Of a stretch of 64,000 nt of DNA, positions 39,719 through 49,600 are shown one piece after another. Location: contig NZ_JASNJE010000001.1 in NCBI RefSeq assembly GCF_030164465.1, forward strand, positions 1-64,000, given 5' to 3'. Made by a program: the position numbers and the translations under genes. The notes beneath the pieces are model-generated. The model worked only from the letters and a program-made list of their open reading frames with translations, did no database searches and was not told the origin of the DNA. The stretch's first letter is position 1, and every line of letters begins with the position of its first letter. The DNA comes from Sedimentitalea xiamensis (lineage in GTDB: Bacteria; Pseudomonadota; Alphaproteobacteria; Rhodobacterales; Rhodobacteraceae).

Positions 39719-42507
39719 CCATTCTGGCGGGCATCGGCTTCACGTCGCCCTGGCTCTTGCTGGGCCTGCTGGCGCTGCCGATCCTGTGGCTGATCCTGCG
39801 CGCGATTCCGCCCGCGCCGATCCGGCGCCGGTTTCCCGGCGTCGCGTTGTTGCTGGGCCTGACGGACGACGAAAGCGTCACCGATCGCACGCCCTTGTGG
39901 CTCCTGCTGTTGCGAATGCTGGCGGTGGCCGCCGTGATCGCGGGACTGGCCGGTCCGGTGCTGAACCCGCAGCAGGACCGCGGCGGCAGCGGTCCGCTTC
40001 TCATCCTGCTGGACGCAAGCTGGGCCGGGGCGACACGATGGCCCGAAAAGATCGACCTGATCGACGCACAGCTGACCGATGCGGGGCGCACCGGGCGCCC
40101 GGTGTCGATCCTGCGGCTGACCGCCCCGGAAGAGCCGGCGTTCCAGTCGGCGGATATCTGGGCCAGCCGCCTCGCCGGCCTTGCGCCGGCGCCCTGGCAG
40201 CCGGACTCCCGCCAGATCGACGCGACGCTGGCCGCGATCTCGACCGTCGATGGCGGCTTTGAGACGCTGTGGCTGAGCGACGGCCTGGCCCACGACGGGC
40301 GCGAGACCCTGCTGGCGGCGCTGGAGGACCGGGGCGCGGTGCGCGTGTTCGAGACCGGCCGCGAGGTCCTGGGACTCGCCCCGGCACGGTTCGAGGACGG
40401 CGCGGTGCAACTGACCCTGCGCCGCTCGCTCGGCGGGCCGGAACGGGAAGTGACCGTTCTGGCGCAGGGTCTGGACCCGGCGGGCACCGCGCGGATTCTG
40501 GCCACTGCAACCGCCGGGTTCGCCGAAGGCGGGACAGAAGCCCAGGCGGCCCTGTCGCTGCCGTCCGAATTGCGCGCCCGCATCACCCGGTTCGAGATAC
40601 AGGGACAGCGGTCCGCCGGGGCGCTGACCCTGACCGACGACAGCCTGCGGCGGCGCGAGGTCGCGCTGATCGCCGGGCGGGAAGACCGCGAAGGACTCGA
40701 ACTGCTGTCACCGCTCCACTATCTCAACCAGGCGCTGGCGCCGACGGCGGATCTGCTGGATGGCGCACTGCTCGACATCCTGCCCGCCAATCCGGATGCC
40801 ATCGTCCTGGCCGACGTGGCCACCCTGTCCACCGCCGAGGAAGAAGCCCTGACCGACTGGATCGACGGCGGCGGGATGCTCCTGCGCTTCGCCGGGCCAC
40901 GGCTGGCGGCCAGCGACATCAGCCGCGCGGACGAACACCCGCTGATGCCGGTGCGGCTGCGCGCGGGCGGGCGCAGCGTCGGCGGCGCGATGAGCTGGGG
41001 CGAGCCCAAGGCGCTGGCGCCCTTCGCCGAAGGTTCGCCGTTCTTCGGCCTGGCGGTGCCCGAGGATGTCACCGTTTCGGCGCAGGTCATGGCACAACCG
41101 GATCCGACGCTGGCGGATCGGGTGATCGCTGCGCTCAGCGATGGCACGCCTCTTGTCACGCGCAAGCCGCTGGGACAGGGCCAGGTGATTCTGTTCCACG
41201 TCACTGCGAATGCCGAATGGTCGAGCCTGCCGCTGTCCGGTCTCTTCGTCGAGATGCTGGAGCGTCTCGCCGTCTCGTCGTCGTCCAGAACGCCGCAGGC
41301 GGAGGATCTTGAAGGCACGACCTGGAGACCCCTTCAGGTGATGGACGGGTTCGGCAAGCTTTCGGATGCCGGCACCCTGCCCGGCGTTGACGGTGCCGAA
41401 CTGGTTTCGGCCCCTGTCGGACCGGATCTCAGGCCGGGGCTCTATGCCAGCGAGGACCGGCGTCTGGCCCGCAATGTCCTCGCCGACGACAGCATGCTGA
41501 CCGCGGCGGTCTGGCCCGACCGTATCCCGGTCGAAGGCCTGTCGGTGCGGAAGGAACTGCCGCTGGGCGGCGGCCTTCTGGGACTCGCCGTCGTGCTTCT
41601 GGCGCTGGATGCGATTGCTTCGCTGGCCCTGTCCGGACGGCTGGTCGCGACGCGGGCGACCGCAGCCATTCTGCTGACCGCCTTGTGGCTGGCGCAGCCG
41701 CAGCCGCTGCACGCCCAAGACGAATCCCGGACCCAGGAGCAGGCCGAAGCCGATGCCTTTGCCCTGGCCGCGACGGCGGAACTGGTTCTGGCGCATGTTC
41801 TGACCGGGGACGAGGATCTGGACCAGATCGCGCAGGCCGGGCTGCGCGGCCTGTCGGACACGCTGTTCTACCGCACCTCGGTGGAACCCGCCGCGCCGGT
41901 CGGGATCGACCTGGAACGGGATGAACTGGCGTTTTTCCCGATGCTCTACTGGCCGATCACGCCGAACCAGCCGACCCCGTCGGCGGAAGCCTATGGCAAG
42001 CTGAACGCCTATCTCCGGTCCGGAGGGTTGATCCTCTTCGACACAAGGGACGCCGATATCGCCCGTCTCGGCGGCACCAGCCCCAACGGCCGCAAGCTTC
42101 AGCAACTGGCGGCGCCGCTGGACATTCCGCCGCTGGAGCCGCTCCCGGCGGACCATGTCCTGACCCGCACCTTCTACCTGTTGCAGGACTTTCCCGGCCG
42201 CCACACCGCGCGCGAAATCTGGGTCGAAGCCGCGCCGCCCGATGCCCAGCAGATCGAAGGGATGCCGTTCCGCAACCTGAACGACGGCGTGACGCCGGTG
42301 GTGATCGGCGGCAACGATTGGGCCGGGGCATGGGCCGTGGACGGCAATGGCCGTCCGCTGCTGCCTGTCGGACGCGGCTTTGCCGGGGAACGGCAGCGCG
42401 AACTTGCCTATCGGTTCGGCATCAACCTTGTGATGCATGTGCTGACCGGGAACTACAAATCCGACCAGGTGCATGTTCCCGCCCTGCTGGACAGGCTCGG
42501 CCAATGA
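39715..42507 (+). CDS. BatA-like membrane protein with C-terminal DUF4159 domain
   Basis: A 930-residue protein. The N-terminus has the BatA-like double helix (about 10-80), followed by a VWA-like domain (LLILLDASWAGATRWPEKIDLID), a central amidotransferase-like region, two more helices near 620-670 and a DUF4159 domain from about 690 (LDQIAQAGLRGLSDTLFYRTSVEPA to the end). ATG 39715 overlaps the DUF58 stop; the family's location is the inner membrane. It likely works with DUF58 and MoxR in envelope or stress function. Confidence 0.87.
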   Translation: MTILAGIGFTSPWLLLGLLALPILWLILRAIPPAPIRRRFPGVALLLGLTDDESVTDRTPLWLLLLRMLAVAAVIAGLAGPVLNPQQDRGGSGPLLILLDASWAGATRWPEKIDLIDAQLTDAGRTGRPVSILRLTAPEEPAFQSADIWASRLAGLAPAPWQPDSRQIDATLAAISTVDGGFETLWLSDGLAHDGRETLLAALEDRGAVRVFETGREVLGLAPARFEDGAVQLTLRRSLGGPEREVTVLAQGLDPAGTARILATATAGFAEGGTEAQAALSLPSELRARITRFEIQGQRSAGALTLTDDSLRRREVALIAGREDREGLELLSPLHYLNQALAPTADLLDGALLDILPANPDAIVLADVATLSTAEEEALTDWIDGGGMLLRFAGPRLAASDISRADEHPLMPVRLRAGGRSVGGAMSWGEPKALAPFAEGSPFFGLAVPEDVTVSAQVMAQPDPTLADRVIAALSDGTPLVTRKPLGQGQVILFHVTANAEWSSLPLSGLFVEMLERLAVSSSSRTPQAEDLEGTTWRPLQVMDGFGKLSDAGTLPGVDGAELVSAPVGPDLRPGLYASEDRRLARNVLADDSMLTAAVWPDRIPVEGLSVRKELPLGGGLLGLAVVLLALDAIASLALSGRLVATRATAAILLTALWLAQPQPLHAQDESRTQEQAEADAFALAATAELVLAHVLTGDEDLDQIAQAGLRGLSDTLFYRTSVEPAAPVGIDLERDELAFFPMLYWPITPNQPTPSAEAYGKLNAYLRSGGLILFDTRDADIARLGGTSPNGRKLQQLAAPLDIPPLEPLPADHVLTRTFYLLQDFPGRHTAREIWVEAAPPDAQQIEGMPFRNLNDGVTPVVIGGNDWAGAWAVDGNGRPLLPVGRGFAGERQRELAYRFGINLVMHVLTGNYKSDQVHVPALLDRLGQ

Positions 42508-44546
42508 CCGGAACCGTGATCTTCGATCCGCTGATCCCCTGGCCGCTGATCGGCGGGCTCGCAGCCGTCGCCGCGGCGGGCGTCGGCCTGGCGCTGTGGC
42601 GCGGTCTGTCGGGATGGGCGCTGCGCGGCCTTGCGGCGCTGGTGCTGCTGGGCGCGCTGAGCGGACCCGCCTACCAGGTCGAGAACCGATCGCCGCTCAG
42701 CGATATCGTGGTCCTGCTGGAAGACCGAAGCGCCAGCCAGTCCCTATCGGATCGTCCGGGGCAGATGGCGCAGGCGGCGGAAGCCCTGGCCGCCGAGATC
42801 GGCGCGCGCCCGAACACCGAATTGCGGCGCGTCACCGTGCCCGATGGCGCGGGCGACGCCGGCACGGAACTGATGACCGCGCTGGCCGCCGCGCTGGCCG
42901 AGGAACCCCGCGCCCGCATCGCCGGGATCATCGCGCTCAGCGACGGGCAGGTGCATGACATGGCCCGCGCCCAGGATCTGCCCGCACCCATGCATCTGCT
43001 GATGACCGGACGCGAAACCGACTGGGACCGCCGCCTGATCGTGCGCAATGCGCCGGCCTTCGCGATCATCGGCGAGCCCGTCACCCTGACCCTGCGCATC
43101 GAGGACAGTGGCGCGGCCCCTGAAACCGGCCCGCGCGCACCGCTGGAAATATCCGTCGACGGAGGCGAGCCGCAGAGTTTCGACGTGCCGATCGGACAGG
43201 ACATCGAACTGCCGGTGTCGCTGCCCCATGGCGGACGCAACGTGATCCAGTTCACGGTTCCGATGGCGGCCGGCGAAATCACCGACCGCAACAACACCGC
43301 GCTAATCCAGATGAATGGCGTGCGCGACCGTCTGCGGGTTCTGCTGGTGTCAGGCGAACCGCATCCCGGCGGGCGCACCTGGCGCAACCTGCTGAAGTCG
43401 GACAGCTCGGTGGACCTCGTGCATTTCACCATCCTGCGCCCGCCTGAAAAGCAGGACGGGGTTCCGGTCGGCGAACTGTCCCTGATCGCCTTTCCGACGC
43501 GCGAACTGTTCCTGGAGAAGATCGAGGATTTCGATCTCATCATCTTCGACCGCTACAAGCGGCGGGGCATCCTGCCGGCGATCTATCTCGACAACGTGGC
43601 CAATTATGTTGACAACGGCGGCGCGGTGCTGGTGGCGGCCGGGCCCGATTTCGCGGGGGCCGACAGCATCTACCGTTCGCCGCTGGCGCGAATTCTGCCA
43701 GCCGAACCCAGCGCGCGGGTGATCGACCGGAAATACCGGCCGATCGTGACGGACCTTGGCCAGCGCCACCCGGTGACGGCGGATTTCCCGCGGGCCGAAA
43801 CATGGGGATCGTGGCTGCGTCAGATCGACGTGGAAGCCCAGTCCGGGTCCGTCGTGATGACCGGCTATGACGAACGCCCGCTGCTGATCCTTGACCGGGT
43901 CGGGGAAGGCCGGGTCGCGCTGCTGGCCTCGGACCATGCCTGGCTCTGGAACCGGGGCTACGAGGGCGGCGGACCACAGCTTGAACTGCTGCGGCGCCTC
44001 GCCCACTGGACGATGAAGGAACCGGAACTGGAAGAAGAAGCGCTCTGGGCCGAAGCGACCGGGCAGACGATGCGGATCATCCGCCGCTCCCTGAGCGACG
44101 ACATGGGGCCTGTCACCGTGACCCGGCCCGACGGGTCCAGCCTGGATCTCGAACTGACCGAAGTCTCGCCAGGCCGGTTCGAAGCGCTCTATGACGGGCC
44201 GGAGATCGGGCTTTACCGGCTGACCGAAGGCACTCACCAGGCCGTGATCGGCCTCGGCCCCGCGGCGCCGCGCGAGTTCGAGCAGACCATCGCTTCGCCT
44301 GACGTACTGGAGCCGGTCCTGACGGCGACACGCGGTGGCGCACTGCGGCTGGAAGACGGGCTGCCGGACATCCGCGACGTGCGCGAAGGCCGCCCGGCCG
44401 CCGGGCGCGGCTGGATCGGCCTGACCCCGCGCGACGCTTACGAGACCCTTGATGTCCGGCAATCGCCCCTGCTTCCGGCCTGGCTGGTGCTGCTGATGGC
44501 CACCGCGCTGATCGTTGGCGGCTGGCTGCGCGAGGGCCGCCGCTAG
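42504..44546 (+). CDS. Glutamine amidotransferase-like large membrane protein
   Basis: A 680-residue protein with two N-terminal helices (about 10-55), a VWA-like domain (IVVLLEDRSASQSLSDRP, about 70), beta-sandwich segments and a class I amidotransferase-like Rossmann region (VLLVSGEPHPGGRTWRNLL, FDLIIFDRYKRRG and NGGAVLVAAG) lacking the usual catalytic Cys. A C-terminal helix (about 655-675) anchors it. ATGA couples it to the DUF4159 gene. It ends the MoxR operon and converges on pbpC. Confidence 0.82.
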   Translation: MTGTVIFDPLIPWPLIGGLAAVAAAGVGLALWRGLSGWALRGLAALVLLGALSGPAYQVENRSPLSDIVVLLEDRSASQSLSDRPGQMAQAAEALAAEIGARPNTELRRVTVPDGAGDAGTELMTALAAALAEEPRARIAGIIALSDGQVHDMARAQDLPAPMHLLMTGRETDWDRRLIVRNAPAFAIIGEPVTLTLRIEDSGAAPETGPRAPLEISVDGGEPQSFDVPIGQDIELPVSLPHGGRNVIQFTVPMAAGEITDRNNTALIQMNGVRDRLRVLLVSGEPHPGGRTWRNLLKSDSSVDLVHFTILRPPEKQDGVPVGELSLIAFPTRELFLEKIEDFDLIIFDRYKRRGILPAIYLDNVANYVDNGGAVLVAAGPDFAGADSIYRSPLARILPAEPSARVIDRKYRPIVTDLGQRHPVTADFPRAETWGSWLRQIDVEAQSGSVVMTGYDERPLLILDRVGEGRVALLASDHAWLWNRGYEGGGPQLELLRRLAHWTMKEPELEEEALWAEATGQTMRIIRRSLSDDMGPVTVTRPDGSSLDLELTEVSPGRFEALYDGPEIGLYRLTEGTHQAVIGLGPAAPREFEQTIASPDVLEPVLTATRGGALRLEDGLPDIRDVREGRPAAGRGWIGLTPRDAYETLDVRQSPLLPAWLVLLMATALIVGGWLREGRR

Positions 44547-44571
44547 GTCCGGAAACGCTGCCTGCGACCCG

Positions 44572-46614
44572 TCAGTCCAGACGCACGGTGACACGATCCG
44601 ACAGACCGTTGCGATCCACGATGACGAAGGTCGAAAAACCGGGGCCGGGGCTGGGCACCTGAATTTCCGCGTCGCGCACCTGCCGCGCCACGGGAACGCC
44701 GTTTGCCATCACCAGGAACGGGGCCTGTCCGCCCGCCAGCTTCAGTGGAACGGATCCCTCCAAGGCCGGCAGAACCGCACCTTCAGGCGGAAAAACCAAT
44801 CGTGGCGCCTGCCCCGGACCGGCCGTCCGGGCGTCCTGCGGGCGGAACCTTTTCAGCGGTTCCGGCAGGTCCGCCGCGGCGACGATCAGGGTTGCGGGCG
44901 GCGGCGGGGGCAGAGGATCGAAGGCCGTTTTCAACCGGCCGAAGGCTTCGAACAGGACCGGCGCGGCAAGATCGCCGCCAAAAGCGCCCGGCACCGGCGT
45001 GCCGTCCGCACGTCCCATCCAGACACCGATCACATGCCGCCCGTCGAACCCGACGGCCCAGGCATCCCTGTGGCCGTAGGATGTTCCGGTCTTGTAGGCA
45101 AGCACCCGGTCGGGTGCGCCCGGCGGCGGCGCAAGGCCCGAGAGGATATCCCCCACCTGCCAGCTGGCCACGTCCGACATCAGCCGCTCCCCCGTCCGCG
45201 GCGCATCAGAAAGCGACGATCTCAGCAACATGCCCTGCCCGCCCCGCGCCAGCGCCCCGTAGCCTTGAACAAGGTCGTGCAGGCTGATCCCGACTCCGCC
45301 GAGGGCGATGGCCAGACCCGGCGCGCCGCCCGGCAGCTGCACTTCGGCGCCGGACCGTTCCAGAGCCGCCATCACCCGCGCCGGTCCAAGCGCCTGCGCC
45401 AGCTTTACGACCGGAATGTTCAGAGACAGCTGCAATGCCGCGCGGATACGGACATCGCCGCGGAACTGGCCGTCGAAGTTCCGCGGCGCATAGGTGCCGA
45501 AACTGACCGGCCCGTCATGGATCAGGGTTTCCGGGTGCACCAGCCCCCGATCGAAAGCAAGGCCGTAGATCAACGGTTTCAGGGTCGATCCGGGCGAACG
45601 GATCGCGCGGGTCATATCGACGAAGCCCTGGCGTCCGTCGCCGGCGTCATAGGCGGGCGAGCCGACCGATGCGACGATCTCTCCGGTCCGATGATCCACC
45701 GCGACCAGCGCTGCCGACAGGTTCCGTCCGGCCTGCCGCGCCGCCGCGCCGACCAGCCGCTCCATGGCGGCCTGGACACGGGCGTCCAGCGTCAGGTCAT
45801 GGCGGCGGGCTTCGGGACGATCCGCCACCACCCGGTCGGCCAGATGCGGCGCGAGGCGGGGAAACGGCTGCATCCGCGTCGGCAGGGCCACGGTGCTCGC
45901 GGAGGCGGCTTCGGAACCTGCCAGCACCCCCTGCGCCCGCAGACGGCTCAGAACCCTGTCGCGCACGACCCGCGCCTGTTCCGGATGGCGGTCCGGCCTG
46001 CGGGTTTCCGGCGATTGCGGCAGCGCGACCAGCAGCGCGGATTCCGCCGGAGTCAGGCGGCGGGGCTCCTTCCCGAACCAGGCCAGGGCCGCGGCGCGGA
46101 TGCCTTCGAGATTGCCGCCATAGGGTGCATGGGTCAGGTAGATCGTCAGGATCTCCTGCTTGTCCAGGTGCCGTTCCAATGCCAGCGCAAGGCGGATCTG
46201 GCGCAGCTTTCCAGCCCATTTGCCGGTGCTGCCATCTTCCAGCAACCGCGCCACCTGCATGGTGAGGGTGGACCCGCCGGACACCGCCCGCCCGTTGCCG
46301 ACCGCCTGCCCGGCCGCGCGCAGCATCGCCAGCGGGTCGATGCCCGCATGGCTCCAGAACCGTTTGTCCTCGTAGCGCACCAGCATCCGGACGAACTCCG
46401 GATCGACGTCCGGCAGGCGCGGGCGCAACCGCCAGATGCCGTTCCCGACCATGAAGACCCGCAGCATGCCGCCATTGCGGTCCCGCACTTCGACCGAGGT
46501 CTCCGCCAGCGTCGGCGGCAGAACCGTCGCATCGATCCAGCGGTCCACGCCGTCCCGCGCCATGGCCCCCAGAAACAGGGACACGGCGAGGAACAGGATG
46601 GGCATTCGCCTCAT
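44572..46614 (-). CDS. pbpC: Penicillin-binding protein 1C
   Basis: A 680-residue bifunctional peptidoglycan synthase. A signal-anchor (about 3-20) precedes the GT51 transglycosylase domain, with RYEDKRFWSHAGID and GGSTLTMQVARLL, then the transpeptidase domain with SPGSTLKPLIYGL (active Ser), the SLN motif and KTGTSYGHRDAW, and the BiPBP C-terminal domain. All catalytic residues look intact. ATG overlaps the A2M stop by four bases, the same pbpC-yfhM operon known in E. coli. Confidence 0.94.
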   Translation of the reverse strand: MRRMPILFLAVSLFLGAMARDGVDRWIDATVLPPTLAETSVEVRDRNGGMLRVFMVGNGIWRLRPRLPDVDPEFVRMLVRYEDKRFWSHAGIDPLAMLRAAGQAVGNGRAVSGGSTLTMQVARLLEDGSTGKWAGKLRQIRLALALERHLDKQEILTIYLTHAPYGGNLEGIRAAALAWFGKEPRRLTPAESALLVALPQSPETRRPDRHPEQARVVRDRVLSRLRAQGVLAGSEAASASTVALPTRMQPFPRLAPHLADRVVADRPEARRHDLTLDARVQAAMERLVGAAARQAGRNLSAALVAVDHRTGEIVASVGSPAYDAGDGRQGFVDMTRAIRSPGSTLKPLIYGLAFDRGLVHPETLIHDGPVSFGTYAPRNFDGQFRGDVRIRAALQLSLNIPVVKLAQALGPARVMAALERSGAEVQLPGGAPGLAIALGGVGISLHDLVQGYGALARGGQGMLLRSSLSDAPRTGERLMSDVASWQVGDILSGLAPPPGAPDRVLAYKTGTSYGHRDAWAVGFDGRHVIGVWMGRADGTPVPGAFGGDLAAPVLFEAFGRLKTAFDPLPPPPPATLIVAAADLPEPLKRFRPQDARTAGPGQAPRLVFPPEGAVLPALEGSVPLKLAGGQAPFLVMANGVPVARQVRDAEIQVPSPGPGFSTFVIVDRNGLSDRVTVRLD

Positions 46615-49600
46615 CGGGTGACGACCAGCCGCCCGCTGTCCGTGCGCGCGCGGAACGCGGGGCGGTACATGTCCTCGACCGACGCCGCCGGGTGATGGAA
46701 TCCGCCCGGTGTCACCGCGCGCGCCACATAGGCAAGCGTCACCGGCGCGCCCGCCCGCATGTCGACGGCGGCCAGGAAACGGTCGGAGCGGAATTCGACA
46801 TGTTCCGCCTCGGACGGTTTCAGCCAGTCCAGCGCCCTTATGTCGCCGCTGCGCAACAGGCTCGGATTGTCGATCTCGACACCCGCGGGCAGCGGATCGT
46901 TCACCATCAGCCGGGCACCGGAGCGTTCAAAGGCCGTCACCTGCAACACGGTCACGAACCGGTCTCCGACGGCCAGGTCAGGCCGTTCGATCCGGGTTCC
47001 GTCCATCGTGTAAAGGCTGCGCGTGATGGCATAGCCCGTGCCGCCGGCCGCTGGCGGCGTTTCCGGCACACCGGTCGTGGTCAGGGTCACGTCGACGGCG
47101 CGACCCTCGGCGGCGGTAAGCCTCACCTCGCGCATGGCGTCATCGTCGTCGATCACTTCGACGAACGGTCCCTGCGCCGGAACGCCGTCGACAAGCAACC
47201 CGGCGGCTTCGGGGTTCTTGATCAGCGCCTGTGCGGCCAGGAGGCTCCAGGCCGATTCCTGGGTCGAGAACGGTGCGTCGGCCCGCGTTATCCGGGCGGC
47301 GAGCCCTTCCGCGTTCACGGCGGCGCTGCCAGCCTCTGTCGCCAGCGCCAGGACGCCGGCGGCATCGCGCAACGCAGTGCCGTAATCCGCCCGCCATTCC
47401 AACGGGTCGGGCGTGGCGGTGTCGGCCATCCGCGCGGCGCGGGCGAACATGGCGTCGGCGCGGGTCTGATCGCCATAGGCGGCCAGCGCCGCGCCCACTT
47501 GCGCTGCGGCCAGCGGGGTCGCGAAATCCGCGCCCTTGACATCCGCGTAATAGCGCAGATCGCCGATATCCGCCGTGCCGTCGCGGGCCAGCACCATCAG
47601 TGCATATGCGATGTCCTCGCCGCCGTTCTCGAAGTCGGGGGCATAGTTGATCCGGTTGCGAAGGTTGTCCATCGCCAGACGGAAGGCACGGTCCGGCACC
47701 GGATACCCCTGCGTCCGCGCGCGGCTCAGGACATCGGAAACATAGGCGTCGAGCCAGAAATCCCCGGTGTCTGCCCGCCACAGGCCGAAGGCCCCGTTGC
47801 CCGCCTGGCGCGTCAGGATGCGGGTGATCGCCGCCTCGACCTGCGCCCGGATCGCCGCGCCGTCGCCGAGTCCCGCGGATTGCGCCACGGAGGACAGGTA
47901 GAGCAGCGGCAGCACCTGCGACGCCACCTGTTCGGTGCAGCCATACGGGTAGCGGTTCAGAGACGACAGCAACCCCGGCACATCGAATGCCGCGAGCGGC
48001 CCCGCAGACAGGATTGCCCGGCCGGTGCCCGCGCGGAAGTCCGAGAATATGTCCGACGTGACCGCAAGCTCCTGCCCCGCGTCCAGCGTCAGCCGGCGGG
48101 TGCGGGCCACAACGGGATCGTTGGCGCGCACCGGCAGTGTCAGGGACTGGCGCAGATCCTGCCCGTCCGGCGTGGTCAGGACCATGTCGATCCGGGCATC
48201 GCCAGCGGTGAGCGCAGCAAGCGGAACCTCGAACGTGGCCTTGCCCTCCGGCGCCAGATCGAACGCACCGGGGGCCGGACCCGGTTTCAGCGAGGACCCT
48301 GCGGCGGTCAGTTCCAGCATCATCTGTCCCGCCGGTCCGTCGGCATGCGCCACGTCCAGACGGATCCGGCTTTCATCTCCCGGCGCGAGAAAGTTCGGCA
48401 GGCTGGCCGTGACGACCACCGGGTCGCGCACATGCATGTCTGCCGCGTCCTGGCCGACGGCCGTTCGCGACCAGGCCACGGCCATCAGCCGCACCGTCCC
48501 GTCGAAAGCGGGAAGATCGATGTTCACCGTTGCCGTCCCGTCCGGTCCGACCTGAACCGGACCGCTGAACGCGGCCATCAGGTCCTGGGTCGGCGGCGGA
48601 GACTGCATCCGCATGCCGGCGCCGTTGTCGCCTCCGGACCGGACCGTGCCCAGCGCGCCGTTCATGCCGTCGATCAGCCGACCATAGAGGTCGCGCATCT
48701 CGACGCCAAGCCGCCGCTGCCCGAAGTAATAGGTTTCCGGATCAGGAGACTTGAATCCGGTCAGATTCAGGATGCCCAGGTCGACCGCCGCCAGCGACAG
48801 CCAGACCGTTTCCCCCTGCGCCGCGCCATCAACTGTCACGCGCACGGGCTGTTCCTGCCGGGGCCGGACCACGTCCGGAACGTCGATGGCGACCTGAAGC
48901 ACCTTGCCCGCCGGTTCGACCATGGCATGAGCCAGACCAAGCGCCCGCGCGGGGTTCTGCCCGGCGGCCACGTCCATCGGCCGGATCACGGTGGCGCTGA
49001 CATAGGCGCCTGCGCCCCAATCCTCGGTCACGGTCAGCGGAATGATTGTTTCCCCGGCATCGACGGCAATCGTTTCCCTGTGAATGACGCGATCCGACAG
49101 GACCGCGATCTCGGCCAAACCGGCGGCGTTCGGAACGATGCGCAGACGGGCGGTGTCACCGGGCCGGTAACTGCCCCGGTCAAGCGACAGTTCCAGCCGG
49201 TCTGGCGTCTCCACGGCGTCTCCGGACCCATACCAGCCGGCCTTGAACCCGACAGACGCGGCGGCGTAGTCGCCTTCCGTGCGTTCCACCACCAGTTCAT
49301 AATCGCCCCACGCGACCGGTTGCGAAATCGTCAGCGGGCCGTCCAGCATGGCGTCGCCGGTGGCGATGCGGGTGCGCCGCGTTGTGGGCTCCCAGTTCCA
49401 GTTGCCGTAAAGTTGATACCACTGGTAGCGCGTTTCGACCCGGTTCAGGGTCCAGCGCACCGGCATCGGCATCGGGGTCAGGTCAGGGGCGAGTCCGACC
49501 ACGTCGAACATGGCGGTGCCGTCTTCGGCGATCACATCGTCGAACAGGGGTTTGATCCCGATGACCGGCGTGCCGGGTTGCACCGGCGCGCTGATCCGGC